Source of the DNA: UBA9926 sp038131595
Lineage (GTDB): Bacteria > Pseudomonadota > Gammaproteobacteria > Pseudomonadales > Azotimanducaceae
Reading direction: 5' to 3'
Length of the DNA: 64,000 nt
NCBI GenBank assembly: GCA_038131595.1
Contig: JAYPPR010000005.1
Span: forward strand, 34,560-98,559
The notes below the pieces were generated by a model. That model was not told the DNA's origin, did not search any database, and saw only the letters and a program-made list of their open reading frames with translations. Below are positions 17,809 to 25,706 of this stretch, in pieces; positions within the stretch are counted from its first letter, which is position 1; every line of letters begins with the position of its first letter. Position numbers and translations under genes: made by a program.

Positions 17809-18239
17809 ATGAAGGCAAGGATTGGAGTGTCATCTGAAAAGATGATTCCGCACAAAAAGCCCAAGGCCTAACGTATCTCTAATGTGTTTGACGTTGCCCC
17901 GCCTTAACCGGTGGGCGGTTATAGGAAAGCGCGGACGACTCTCTCCCTTCATCTGACGCTAGCTAGCCGAGCCTAAGGCTACTCCGCCGAGCTAGCTAGG
18001 CAAGGCTGGGACAGAGCGCGCGCTCTACCCGCAGCTTGCGCCCCCACATTTTGCGCCATGAACTACTTACGCGATGAACAACCTTAGCGCGGGTCATGGG
18101 CGTGTTCCGCCTTTCAATCCGGTTGCTCACAAGCCGGCTAACTAGACCCCGGATTCGGATAAACGATTCATAATGCTTTGAATAGTGCATCCATCAGATC
18201 CATTGCAGCACCATTAAACCAGCGGGTAGTCGAGCCCCT
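17809..18239. other. 431-base gap between convergent argD and glpK
   Basis: No gene or RNA recognised. It holds a GC-rich hairpin-like word CCCGCC...GGGCGG near 17920 without a T-run, the CTAG-rich dyad described separately, and a partly repeated ATGGATCTGATGGATGC-like word near 18180-18205. Both flanking genes end here, so the hairpins may end transcription, but no classical intrinsic terminator is visible. Confidence 0.5.
17958..17999. repeat. CTAG-rich dyad with two GCTAGCTAG arms
   Basis: GCTAGCTAGC (17958-17967) and GCTAGCTAG (17991-17999) are each self-complementary and complementary to each other, with the near-palindrome GCCTAAGGC (17971-17979) between them. This could form a 9-bp-stem cruciform or an RNA hairpin between the argD and glpK 3' ends. 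CTAG is usually rare in proteobacterial DNA, so four copies in 42 bases are unusual. No T-run follows. Confidence 0.6.
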
Positions 18240-19727
18240 CTATTCGGCGAACTGACGAACTGCCTGGACGGCACGCTGCCAGCCCTTATAGCGATCATCC
18301 ACCTGCTTGCTGTCCCATTGCGCCTCGAATCGGCGTTCCAAGCGCCAGCGATCAGCGAGATCGCTGAGATCGCTGAATAACCCCGCCTGAAGCCCCGCGA
18401 GGTACGCAGCACCGAGGACGGTGGTTTCTACATAGGCCGGCCGATCAACAGGAACTGACAACACATCGGCCAAGCGCTGCGCAAACCAGGTGTTGTTCAC
18501 CATTCCACCATCGACTCGGATCAGTTTTGGAGCAAGGCCGTCCGACCGCATCGCCATGAGCAAATCTCGAGTTTGAAAGGCGACCGATGCCAGTGTTGCC
18601 GTCACAATCGACTCGAAGCCCGTGTCTCTTGTTAAGCCGAGTACGGCGCCCCTGGCCTCAGGGTCCCAATAAGGTGCACCCAGCCCAGTAAATGCTGGAA
18701 CCACATAGAGTCCGTCCGGCTCTTCAGCGCAAACGGCTATCGCTTCCGAGTCAGCTGCATGGTCAATGACCTTGAGCTTATCTCGTAGCCACTGCACCGC
18801 AGCTCCGGCGACAAAAATCGAACCTTCGAGCGCATAGGTCACCTCACCTTTGAGGCGATAGGCGACCGTTGTTAAGAGCGCATGATTCGACGTGAGCGGT
18901 TTGTTTCCGGTGTTCAAAATCATGAAACAACCCGTCCCATACGTGCTTTTCATCATGCCCTCTTGGAAGCATCCTTGGCCGATCAAGGCAGCCTGTTGAT
19001 CTCCCGCAACACCGCCAATCGGAATCGCATGACCAACGAGATCTGGCCCAATGACGCCGAAGTCTGCACTCGAGTCCATCACCTCGGGCAAGAGTGATTT
19101 TGGGATGTTCAATCGACCTAGAATGTCTTCATCCCAGTCTTGCGTGTGGATGTTAAAAAGCCCGGTTCTGGCAGCGTTGGTGGCGTCCGTCCGATGAGCC
19201 GCGCCCCCTGTTAGCCGCCAGATCAAAAAACAGTCAATCGTCCCGAACGCGAGGCGACCCGCCTCCGCTGCCTCCCGCGCACCGTCAATGTGATCAAGCA
19301 TCCACCGTACTTTGGTCGCTGAGAAATAAGGGTCTAAGAGCAGTCCCGTCTTGGCTCGAAAAACGTCCTCAAATCCATCGTCTTTCAGAGACTGACAATA
19401 TTCAGCTGTCCTCCGATCTTGCCACACGATGGCTTTACCAATGGGGGTGCCAGTGTCCCGATCCCAAAGCACGGTTGTCTCTCGTTGGTTCGTGATACCT
19501 GCAACTTGGATATCGGATGCTGCGATATCAGCGCTTTCAATCGCGGCACGCACGACGTGCAATACGGATTCCCATATTTCATCGGCATCGTGTTCTACCC
19601 AACCATCCGCGGGGAAGTACTGAGGAAACTCTTGCTGATCCGTACCAACCGGCGTTCCATCGGTATCAAAAATGATCGCTCGTGAACTGGTGGTGCCCTG
19701 ATCAATGGCAAGTATGTACTGACTCAT
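18240..19727 (-). CDS. glpK: Glycerol kinase
   Basis: 495 residues from the ATG at 19727 (MSQYILAIDQGTTSSRAIIF), the canonical start. Phosphorylates glycerol to glycerol 3-phosphate. FGGY-family signatures: DQGTTSSR phosphate loop, GITNQRETTVLWDR, VAGDQQAALIGQ, and GLGAPYWDPEARG. Near-normal length (~500). No glpF or glpD beside it. Shares a 75-base divergent promoter region with the GH20 gene, which contains an AT-rich GAATATAGAGTAC core. Confidence 0.95.
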   Translation of the reverse strand: MSQYILAIDQGTTSSRAIIFDTDGTPVGTDQQEFPQYFPADGWVEHDADEIWESVLHVVRAAIESADIAASDIQVAGITNQRETTVLWDRDTGTPIGKAIVWQDRRTAEYCQSLKDDGFEDVFRAKTGLLLDPYFSATKVRWMLDHIDGAREAAEAGRLAFGTIDCFLIWRLTGGAAHRTDATNAARTGLFNIHTQDWDEDILGRLNIPKSLLPEVMDSSADFGVIGPDLVGHAIPIGGVAGDQQAALIGQGCFQEGMMKSTYGTGCFMILNTGNKPLTSNHALLTTVAYRLKGEVTYALEGSIFVAGAAVQWLRDKLKVIDHAADSEAIAVCAEEPDGLYVVPAFTGLGAPYWDPEARGAVLGLTRDTGFESIVTATLASVAFQTRDLLMAMRSDGLAPKLIRVDGGMVNNTWFAQRLADVLSVPVDRPAYVETTVLGAAYLAGLQAGLFSDLSDLADRWRLERRFEAQWDSKQVDDRYKGWQRAVQAVRQFAE

Positions 19728-19802
19728 ATCGTCGTCCGTGGTTTTTTTATGGAATATAGAGTACAACCCAATCAAACACACCCCACCAAAATGTGACCCA
19801 AC

Positions 19803-21611
19803 ATGAAGCTATTTCCGCCACCGAAAGTGTCGCGAACAGCCACAGGCCGACTCGATACCCTGGCGCCGCTGCCGCTCGTGGTTCATCAAGGCCTCCCGCG
19901 GCGCTTGCGCAATGCATGCACTCGGTTTGCAGCTCGGCACGAGGCGGTATTTATAACCACTCGCGCTGACTTACCGCGCGCGATTCAATTAAAGCTGTCG
20001 GGCAAGCATCCAGGGGATGAAGCGCACTCACTCAAAATCACGCCAAACGGAGTCAGTATTACCTCTTCTTCTGAGAGTGGCTTGTTTCGAGGCCTTTCGA
20101 CACTTAGCCAAATGCTGAGACAGGCGAAGAGCAGCATCCGATGCTGCGAGATCAAAGACGTGCCCGATTTCGCGAATCGAGGCGTCATGCTCGACATAAG
20201 CCGCTGTAAGGTACCTACGTTAACCACTTTAAAAACACTGATAGAACAGTTTGCTGACCTGAAATATAACCAGCTGCAGTTGTACACCGAGCACACGTTT
20301 GCCTTCACCGATCACGAAACAGTGTGGCGCGATGCCTCACCCCTGACAGCGAGTGACATCCTCGAGTTGCAAGCGCATTGCCAATCGCACTACATCGAAC
20401 TCGTGCCCAATCTCAATTCTTTTGGGCACTTTGAGCGTTGGCTGCGCCACTCCGAGTATCGCGCCTATGCAGAATGCCCGGACGGGTTCATTCACCCCCT
20501 CTCCGGTAAACCCATGCCGCATGGCAGCACGCTTCGACCCACAGCAGCCAGTCTAGACTTAGTATCCCGCCTCTATGACGAGTATCTCCCCTTGTTTGAT
20601 AGCAAGACCGTCAACATTGGTGGTGATGAACCCTGGGAATTGGGATTGGGCTACAGTCGGCGCCGGTGCGAACGCGAGGGTAAAACCAAGGTGTACCTCG
20701 ACTTCCTGAATCGCCTCCAAACGCTCGCCAAAAAGAAGGGGCGTCGCACCCAGTTTTGGGGCGATATCGTGTTAGAGGACCCGGCATCTCTCACGCAACT
20801 ATCGACTGACGCGACGGCCATGATCTGGGGTTACGAGGCAGGCCACCCCTTCGAGCAGCAATGTGCCCTGATGGCGGAGGCCAACGTACCGTTTTACGTT
20901 TGCCCTGGAACCTCCTCATGGAACTCACTGACGGGTCGCCTCGATAACGCGACCAAAAACCTTTATGAAGCAGCCAGCGCCGGCGCTAACCATGGTGCGA
21001 TGGGATACTTGGTGACCGACTGGGGGGATCATGGTCATCACCAAACCTTGCCCGTTAGCTACCCCGGATTTGTACTTGGCGCATCAGCAAGTTGGAACGC
21101 TGCAAGTTCTGTTAGCCGCAGTCTGTCTCAAGGGATCAACCTTGTGTTTCTCGATCAGCAAGCGCCCTCGCTCGCCGATCGAATCGTCACGATGGGTAAA
21201 TTTCCCCAATTAATTAAAACCAAGGCCGTGAACGCAACGGTTTTCAATCACCTTCTGTTTTGGCGAATGCGCCATGCGCCCAAATGGTCGAGCGGGATCA
21301 GCGATGTTGAGCTCGAGCATGCCATTCAGACGATGAAGGCTTTCGCATCTGAATCACTAAACAGCTTATCTCCAGCTAATGGCAGAGTCCTTCGAGAAAC
21401 CCAGCTCGGCGCAGCCATGGCGCAACAAGGGCTCTTGCACCTACAGCTATTCCGAGATGGTGGAAAAAAAGCCAGCAAGCGGCGCCGAGAGGCGATGCGA
21501 GGTCAACTGGCATCCATCCAAAACCGGCACAAAGCGCTTTGGCTGGAGCGGAACCGGCCCGGAGGCTTGAAGGAAAGCCTCAGCCATCTCGCCATCAATC
21601 GCCGCTACTGA
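19803..21611 (+). CDS. Glycoside hydrolase family 20 beta-N-acetylhexosaminidase-like protein
   Basis: 602 residues. An N-terminal alpha/beta (GH20b) domain, with GVSITSSSESGLFRGLSTL, precedes the TIM barrel that opens with FANRGVMLDISRCKVPTLTTL. The catalytic pair is in VNIGGDEPWELGLG (Asp-Glu about residues 275-276), and SFGHFERWL and TDWGDHGHHQ are further barrel loops. GH20 enzymes cut terminal N-acetylhexosamines by substrate-assisted catalysis. No signal peptide is visible, so it is probably cytoplasmic. The C-terminal ~80 residues are basic and helical. Divergent from glpK; nothing else links it to sugar uptake here. Confidence 0.85.
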   Translation: MKLFPPPKVSRTATGRLDTLAPLPLVVHQGLPRRLRNACTRFAARHEAVFITTRADLPRAIQLKLSGKHPGDEAHSLKITPNGVSITSSSESGLFRGLSTLSQMLRQAKSSIRCCEIKDVPDFANRGVMLDISRCKVPTLTTLKTLIEQFADLKYNQLQLYTEHTFAFTDHETVWRDASPLTASDILELQAHCQSHYIELVPNLNSFGHFERWLRHSEYRAYAECPDGFIHPLSGKPMPHGSTLRPTAASLDLVSRLYDEYLPLFDSKTVNIGGDEPWELGLGYSRRRCEREGKTKVYLDFLNRLQTLAKKKGRRTQFWGDIVLEDPASLTQLSTDATAMIWGYEAGHPFEQQCALMAEANVPFYVCPGTSSWNSLTGRLDNATKNLYEAASAGANHGAMGYLVTDWGDHGHHQTLPVSYPGFVLGASASWNAASSVSRSLSQGINLVFLDQQAPSLADRIVTMGKFPQLIKTKAVNATVFNHLLFWRMRHAPKWSSGISDVELEHAIQTMKAFASESLNSLSPANGRVLRETQLGAAMAQQGLLHLQLFRDGGKKASKRRREAMRGQLASIQNRHKALWLERNRPGGLKESLSHLAINRRY

Positions 21612-21775
21612 TCTGTTCATCACCTAGACATAACATTGACAAAGTAATGACTTTCATTAACGATCATTGATCGGCGTCACGATCGATACGAGAACGCACC
21701 TGGCGCGCTGTTGACGTCAATTCGCCGAAATTTAGCAAATATTTACAAAATAAGGTGGGCTGTCATTCACTTTGA

Positions 21776-21789
21776 ATTGTGTGCACAAT
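21776..21789. promoter_or_regulatory. Perfect 6-bp inverted repeat upstream of thiolase gene
   Basis: ATTGTGTGCACAAT: arms ATTGTG and CACAAT separated by 2 bases, 38 bases before the thiolase start. Size and position suit a dimeric repressor site. The preceding 100 bases are AT-rich, and a TTGACA near 21638 could be a distant -35. No regulator can be named from this alone. Confidence 0.4.
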
Positions 21790-21827
21790 GGCCCTTCGCT
21801 TAACGATACCAATTCGGAGATCCTCAC

Positions 21828-23015
21828 ATGCGTGACGTCGTAATCGTAGACAGCGTCAGGACTGGCCTCGCCAAATCCTTTCGCGGAACTTTCAATCTCA
21901 CTCGTCCAGATGACATGGTGGCGCATTGTATTGACGCCTTGTTGGACCGTAACTCACAAATTGACCCTGCTGAGGTAGAAGACGTCATCGTCGGCGCTGC
22001 AAGCCAAACAGGCGAGCAAGGCGGTAACATCGCTCGACTGGCAGTCATCCTGTCAAGATTGCCCGTCACTACAGCAGGAAGCACCATTTCACGCGCTTGC
22101 TCAAGCGGGCTTAACTCGATTGCTTTCGCTGCTAACCAAATTGCGAGCGGCTGCTCAGACATCATGATCGCAGGTGGCGTCGAATCCATTTCAGCTGGTA
22201 CAAGGCAAACGCCAGGCAAGTCACAACAGCACCCAACCATTTTGGAGAAGTCACCGGACATCTTCATGGCGATGGGAAACACCGCTGAAGTGGTTGCACG
22301 ACGATATAACGTCAGCCGTGAGTATCAAGACGAATTCTCGCTAGAAAGCCAGAAGCGAACTGCGGCGGCCCAGCAAGCAGGTCTCTTCACGGATGAAATT
22401 ATCCCGATGCAAACTAAGTGGCAAAAAGTCATCAACAAGGAAACCAAGGAGACCGAGATCGTCGATGGCGTTTGTGACTCAGATGAGTGCAACCGGCCCG
22501 AAACGACACTTGAGGGTCTTGCCAAATTGCCACCTGCTTTTGAAGAGAACGGCACAGTCACTGCGGGTAATGCATCGCAGTTGTCTGATGGAGCTTCGAT
22601 GACGCTGGTTATGAGCGCAGAGCGTGCAGCACAACTTGGCCTAGAGCCAAAAGCCTACTTCCGCGGTTGGACTGTTGCAGGTTGTGAACCAGATGAGATG
22701 GGAATTGGACCCGTGTTCGCGATTCCCAAATTGCTCAAAGCTAACAACCTAACGATCAACGACATCGATCTCGTTGAGCTAAACGAAGCATTCGCATCAC
22801 AGTGCGTTTACTCACGGGACCGACTCGAAATCGACCCAGAGATCTACAACGTGAATGGCGGATCGATCTCAATCGGCCACCCCTTTGGGATGACCGGCTC
22901 GCGTCTGACCGGGCACTTGGTGCGAGAGCTCCAGCGTCGTAACAAGAAGTACGGCATTGTCAGCATGTGCATCGGTGGCGGTATGGGCGCAGCGGGACTC
23001 TTTGAAGCCTGCTAA
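21828..23015 (+). CDS. Thiolase (acetyl-CoA C-acyltransferase)
   Basis: 395 residues, normal for the biosynthetic/degradative thiolase I-II family. Nucleophilic Cys91 in STISRACSSGLNSIAF, the catalytic His in GGSISIGHPFGMTGSR, and the second Cys381 in SMCIGGGMG; the adenine/pantetheine loop VTAGNASQLSDGA is also present. Cleaves 3-ketoacyl-CoA or makes acetoacetyl-CoA. The gene stands alone with its own putative operator and a strong terminator, unlike fadA beside fadB, so the physiological substrate is open. A GAGATCCTC-like spacer precedes the ATG. Confidence 0.92.
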   Translation: MRDVVIVDSVRTGLAKSFRGTFNLTRPDDMVAHCIDALLDRNSQIDPAEVEDVIVGAASQTGEQGGNIARLAVILSRLPVTTAGSTISRACSSGLNSIAFAANQIASGCSDIMIAGGVESISAGTRQTPGKSQQHPTILEKSPDIFMAMGNTAEVVARRYNVSREYQDEFSLESQKRTAAAQQAGLFTDEIIPMQTKWQKVINKETKETEIVDGVCDSDECNRPETTLEGLAKLPPAFEENGTVTAGNASQLSDGASMTLVMSAERAAQLGLEPKAYFRGWTVAGCEPDEMGIGPVFAIPKLLKANNLTINDIDLVELNEAFASQCVYSRDRLEIDPEIYNVNGGSISIGHPFGMTGSRLTGHLVRELQRRNKKYGIVSMCIGGGMGAAGLFEAC

Positions 23016-23043
23016 GTTTGAGCCGAGCATTCGTGCTTAGAAA

Positions 23044-23068
23044 AGGAGCCTCAGGGCTCCTTTTTTTT
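23044..23068 (+). terminator. Strong intrinsic terminator after thiolase gene
   Basis: AGGAGCC TCA GGGCTCCT stem-loop followed directly by eight T residues, 29 bases after the stop codon. Confidence 0.92.
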
Positions 23069-23139
23069 GAGTTCTTTTTTCGAGCGCTTTTTTCAAGCGC
23101 TTTTATCGAGCTTTAACCAAGTCTTTTCTCGGGTTTTTT
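23061..23139. repeat. Phased T-tract array, 7 tracts
   Basis: T-tracts of 3-8 bases start at 23061, 23075, 23088, 23101, 23112, 23124 and 23134, intervals 10-14 bases. They are separated by variants of CGAGCGC/CAAGCGC, so the region looks like a degenerate ~13-bp tandem repeat grown from the terminator T-run. Such phasing near the helical repeat usually gives curved DNA. Similar arrays lie at 28200 and 28602. Confidence 0.75.
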
Positions 23140-23279
23140 CGAGCCGCGACTGGTAAACACGCGAATTGCGCGCGCTCCCCACTGATCGAGCGAGGCCCAA
23201 TTGGACGAGCTACCCTCGACCCTGTGCAGCGATCAGCTCATTAGGTCGCAACGCCTATAGGTCTCGCGATCAACGTCGA

Positions 23280-24140
23280 TCACGCAGACCAACGGTCTAG
23301 GATTTCTCGCAATACCTGTTTGAAATTTTCGGGCTGATCAAGAAATAAATGGTGCTGGGCATCGGCCAGCTCTACAACTTCGAGTGAAGGCGCAAGCGTC
23401 TTCATGTGGTCAGCGCTCTTGCTGCTAAATGATTCGCTGTTCGCGCCGTAGATCAATGCCATAGGGATTTGAATCGATGCGGCATCCGCTGCAGGGTCCA
23501 TGTCCCAATCCATTCGGGCATTCAGCTCCTCGTCAAATTTCCACACCCACCCCTCGTCGATAGAGTCGAGAGAGTGACGAGCAATATGCTGAACCAGATA
23601 ATCGTTGTCGCAGGATTGTGGTGGCTGCAACCGGAAACGAGACCGCGCCACATCAAAGTCTGGATAGACCTTCGGTTTTGTCCATCGCTCAGGCTCCCGC
23701 GTTTTTTGGTCGTCCGGGTGTTTCGCACCTGAGTCAACCAATACAAGGCCACCAAACCGGTCGGGATACTTCGCGCACGCCCGCATCGCCATGATGCCGC
23801 CAAAGCTATGGGCCACAACCAGTGTGTCGGCACCAAGTCCAGCCGCATCGGCTACCGCGACAATTTCATCAGCGTACTGCCCTGCCGAGTACGACTCCCT
23901 ATGATCGGAGTCACCCATGCCACTCATATCCATCGCGATTGGGTGATATTGATCGCAAAAAGCTGGCGCAATAAAGTCCCACCAATGCGCGTGAGCATTG
24001 TGCCCGTGGATGAATAAAAGCCCTCGGCCGTTTGCCTCATTCCAAGACAGATAATGCAACTCAATGTCATCAATCTCGGTGTAATGACTCGCGGGCTTTT
24101 GGTCGACTGCCTCCCAAAACCATTCGGGTATCGTACTCAT
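23280..24140 (-). CDS. Alpha/beta hydrolase
   Basis: 286 residues. Oxyanion motif FIHGHNAHAHWW, nucleophile elbow VVAHSFGG, acid VLVDSGAKHPDD or the later LIYGANSESF region, and catalytic His in LADAQHHLFLDQP. Resembles epoxide hydrolase/haloperoxidase-like esterases; the substrate is not predictable. It is upstream-facing with the acyl-CoA dehydrogenase gene (both minus, 71 bases apart), so a shared operon in fatty-acyl or xenobiotic breakdown is possible. Confidence 0.85.
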   Translation of the reverse strand: MSTIPEWFWEAVDQKPASHYTEIDDIELHYLSWNEANGRGLLFIHGHNAHAHWWDFIAPAFCDQYHPIAMDMSGMGDSDHRESYSAGQYADEIVAVADAAGLGADTLVVAHSFGGIMAMRACAKYPDRFGGLVLVDSGAKHPDDQKTREPERWTKPKVYPDFDVARSRFRLQPPQSCDNDYLVQHIARHSLDSIDEGWVWKFDEELNARMDWDMDPAADAASIQIPMALIYGANSESFSSKSADHMKTLAPSLEVVELADAQHHLFLDQPENFKQVLREILDRWSA

Positions 24141-24175
24141 CTCACTACTCCTCGTATTTGGGTGGCCCTTTTATT

Positions 24176-24217
24176 CAACTGGCGACTTATCCAACTGACG
24201 ACTTATACAACTTACGA
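24176..24217. repeat. 16-bp tandem repeat starting at acyl-CoA dehydrogenase stop codon
   Basis: CAACTGGCGACTTATC, CAACTGACGACTTATA, then a shorter CAACTTACGAG that is the gene end itself. Read on the minus strand each unit begins with TAA: the real stop codon (24212-24214) is followed by TAAGTCGTCAGTTGGA and TAAGTCGCCAGTTGAA, then TAAAAGG. The stop codon has thus been copied three times in tandem downstream of the gene. Confidence 0.85.
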
Positions 24218-25345
24218 GAGGGCAGAATATTGCTTGAGGTGAAAATCTGAGTTGCCGAATAGCGTCTCAATGGCCGTTAGGCGTTTAAAGTAATGACCGA
24301 TATTGAGTTCGTCGGTCATACCCATGCCGCCGTGGAGCTGAACCGCGTTTTGACCAACGAAGGTACCCCCTTTGCCCACTTGAACTTTGAGCGCCGACAA
24401 TGCTTTACGCGATTCGCCATTGTATTCCTCAGCAAGTCGCATGGCCGCCATGTAGGCGAGTGATTTGGTTTGTTCGTGTTCGATGAACATGTCGACCATA
24501 CGATGCTGGAGCACCTGGAACTTACCAATAGCCTGGCCGAATTGCTCTCTCGTTTTACAGTACTCGACCGTGTCCTTATAAAGTACTTCCATCGCACCCA
24601 CGGCTTCGGCACCCACGCCCAGGATCCCTTGGTCAATCGCGTATTGAAGCGTCGCGAGGCCTTGACCCACCTCACCCAAGACCGATTCAGCGCTGACCCG
24701 CACATCGCTTAGCGTGACTTCAGAGGCCCTAAACCCATCGATCGTCGGGTAATTGCGTCGAGAGACCCCTTCTGCATTGGCGGGCACAATAAAGAGCGTA
24801 ATGCCTTCTTCGGCTTGTTCATCACCATCCGTCCGCGCTGAAACAATCAGCAGATCTGCACTAGGCGCCCCGAGCACCACCCCTTTGAAGCCATTGATCA
24901 CCCAGTCACTACCGTCTAGCACGGCTCGAGTCACCACGTGATTGAGATTGAAACGCGCTTGAGGCTCGATGTAAGCAAGGCTCGCCTGAGCCTCTCCGCC
25001 AATAATCGCGGCCAAGTGGCTTTCTTTCTGGGCAGTCGTTCCTGCGTGGGCCAGCGCGCTGCCGGCCATCAGTACCGTAGATACATAGGGCTCGACCACC
25101 AGCCCTTTACCAAAGGCTTCCATCACAATCATGGTGTCGATAGCTGAACCGCCAAAGCCACCATCCTCCTCTGCGAAAGGCAGGCCCAACCACCCAAGCT
25201 CAGCAAAATGGGACCAATGCTCCTTGCTAAAACCCAGCTCGGATCCTGTCAATTTCTGCCGCTGATCAAACCCGTAATCGTTTTGAATGAACCGCTCAAC
25301 ACTGTCTTGAAGCAAGGTTTGTTCTGATGAAAAGGAAAAGTCCAT
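24212..25345 (-). CDS. Acyl-CoA dehydrogenase
   Basis: 377 residues from the ATG at 25345 (MDFSFSSEQTLLQDSVERFI), the family start. FAD enzyme that oxidises acyl-CoA to enoyl-CoA. Seen: GWLGLPFAEEDGGFGG, the FAD/substrate region SLAYIEPQARFN, the C-terminal helical domain TREQFGQAIGKFQVLQHRMV, and the late QLHGGMGMTDELNIGHYFKR. The position of the catalytic glutamate, near the end in this subclass, cannot be fixed by eye; some members of this group act on unusual substrates. The 3' end is followed by a stop-codon-containing tandem repeat. Confidence 0.92.
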   Translation of the reverse strand: MDFSFSSEQTLLQDSVERFIQNDYGFDQRQKLTGSELGFSKEHWSHFAELGWLGLPFAEEDGGFGGSAIDTMIVMEAFGKGLVVEPYVSTVLMAGSALAHAGTTAQKESHLAAIIGGEAQASLAYIEPQARFNLNHVVTRAVLDGSDWVINGFKGVVLGAPSADLLIVSARTDGDEQAEEGITLFIVPANAEGVSRRNYPTIDGFRASEVTLSDVRVSAESVLGEVGQGLATLQYAIDQGILGVGAEAVGAMEVLYKDTVEYCKTREQFGQAIGKFQVLQHRMVDMFIEHEQTKSLAYMAAMRLAEEYNGESRKALSALKVQVGKGGTFVGQNAVQLHGGMGMTDELNIGHYFKRLTAIETLFGNSDFHLKQYSALS

Positions 25346-25464
25346 GCTGATACTCCGTAGAAAGAAAAAGCGCCAGGTGGCCACACCCGCGCGGCCCTGC
25401 ATTATGGCTTGTGGATCATGAATTCATCAAGGTAGCATATCCTCAACCGAGTGGAGGAATCGTT

Positions 25465-25704
25465 ATGACTGATGTTGTGATCGCCCAGAAAGCGCCTTAC
25501 GCCATCGATGTGGAAGCAGGGAAAAGTTATTTTTGGTGCGCTTGTGGAAGAAGCGCCAACCAACCCTTTTGCGATGGTGCCCATCAAGGCACTGACATTC
25601 TGCCCGTCAAGCATACTGCAGAGGCTGATAAGACCCTGTACTTCTGTGGTTGTAAGAAGACTGAAAAAGCGCCTTTATGCGATGGAAGTCACAATCAGCT
25701 TTAA
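25465..25704 (+). CDS. Double CDGSH iron-sulfur protein (MitoNEET-like)
   Basis: 79 residues. GGAGG sits 7 bases before the ATG at 25465. Two CDGSH-type [2Fe-2S] sites: WCACGRSANQPFCDGAH and FCGCKKTEKAPLCDGSH, each with the C-X-C-X(n)-P-X-C-D-G-X-H ligand pattern that gives 3 Cys + 1 His coordination. No membrane anchor. Bacterial members are thought to serve in Fe-S or redox sensing; no partner is evident. It overlaps neither neighbour; the histidine kinase ends 2 bases downstream in convergent orientation. Confidence 0.93.
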   Translation: MTDVVIAQKAPYAIDVEAGKSYFWCACGRSANQPFCDGAHQGTDILPVKHTAEADKTLYFCGCKKTEKAPLCDGSHNQL

Positions 25705-25706
25705 AT

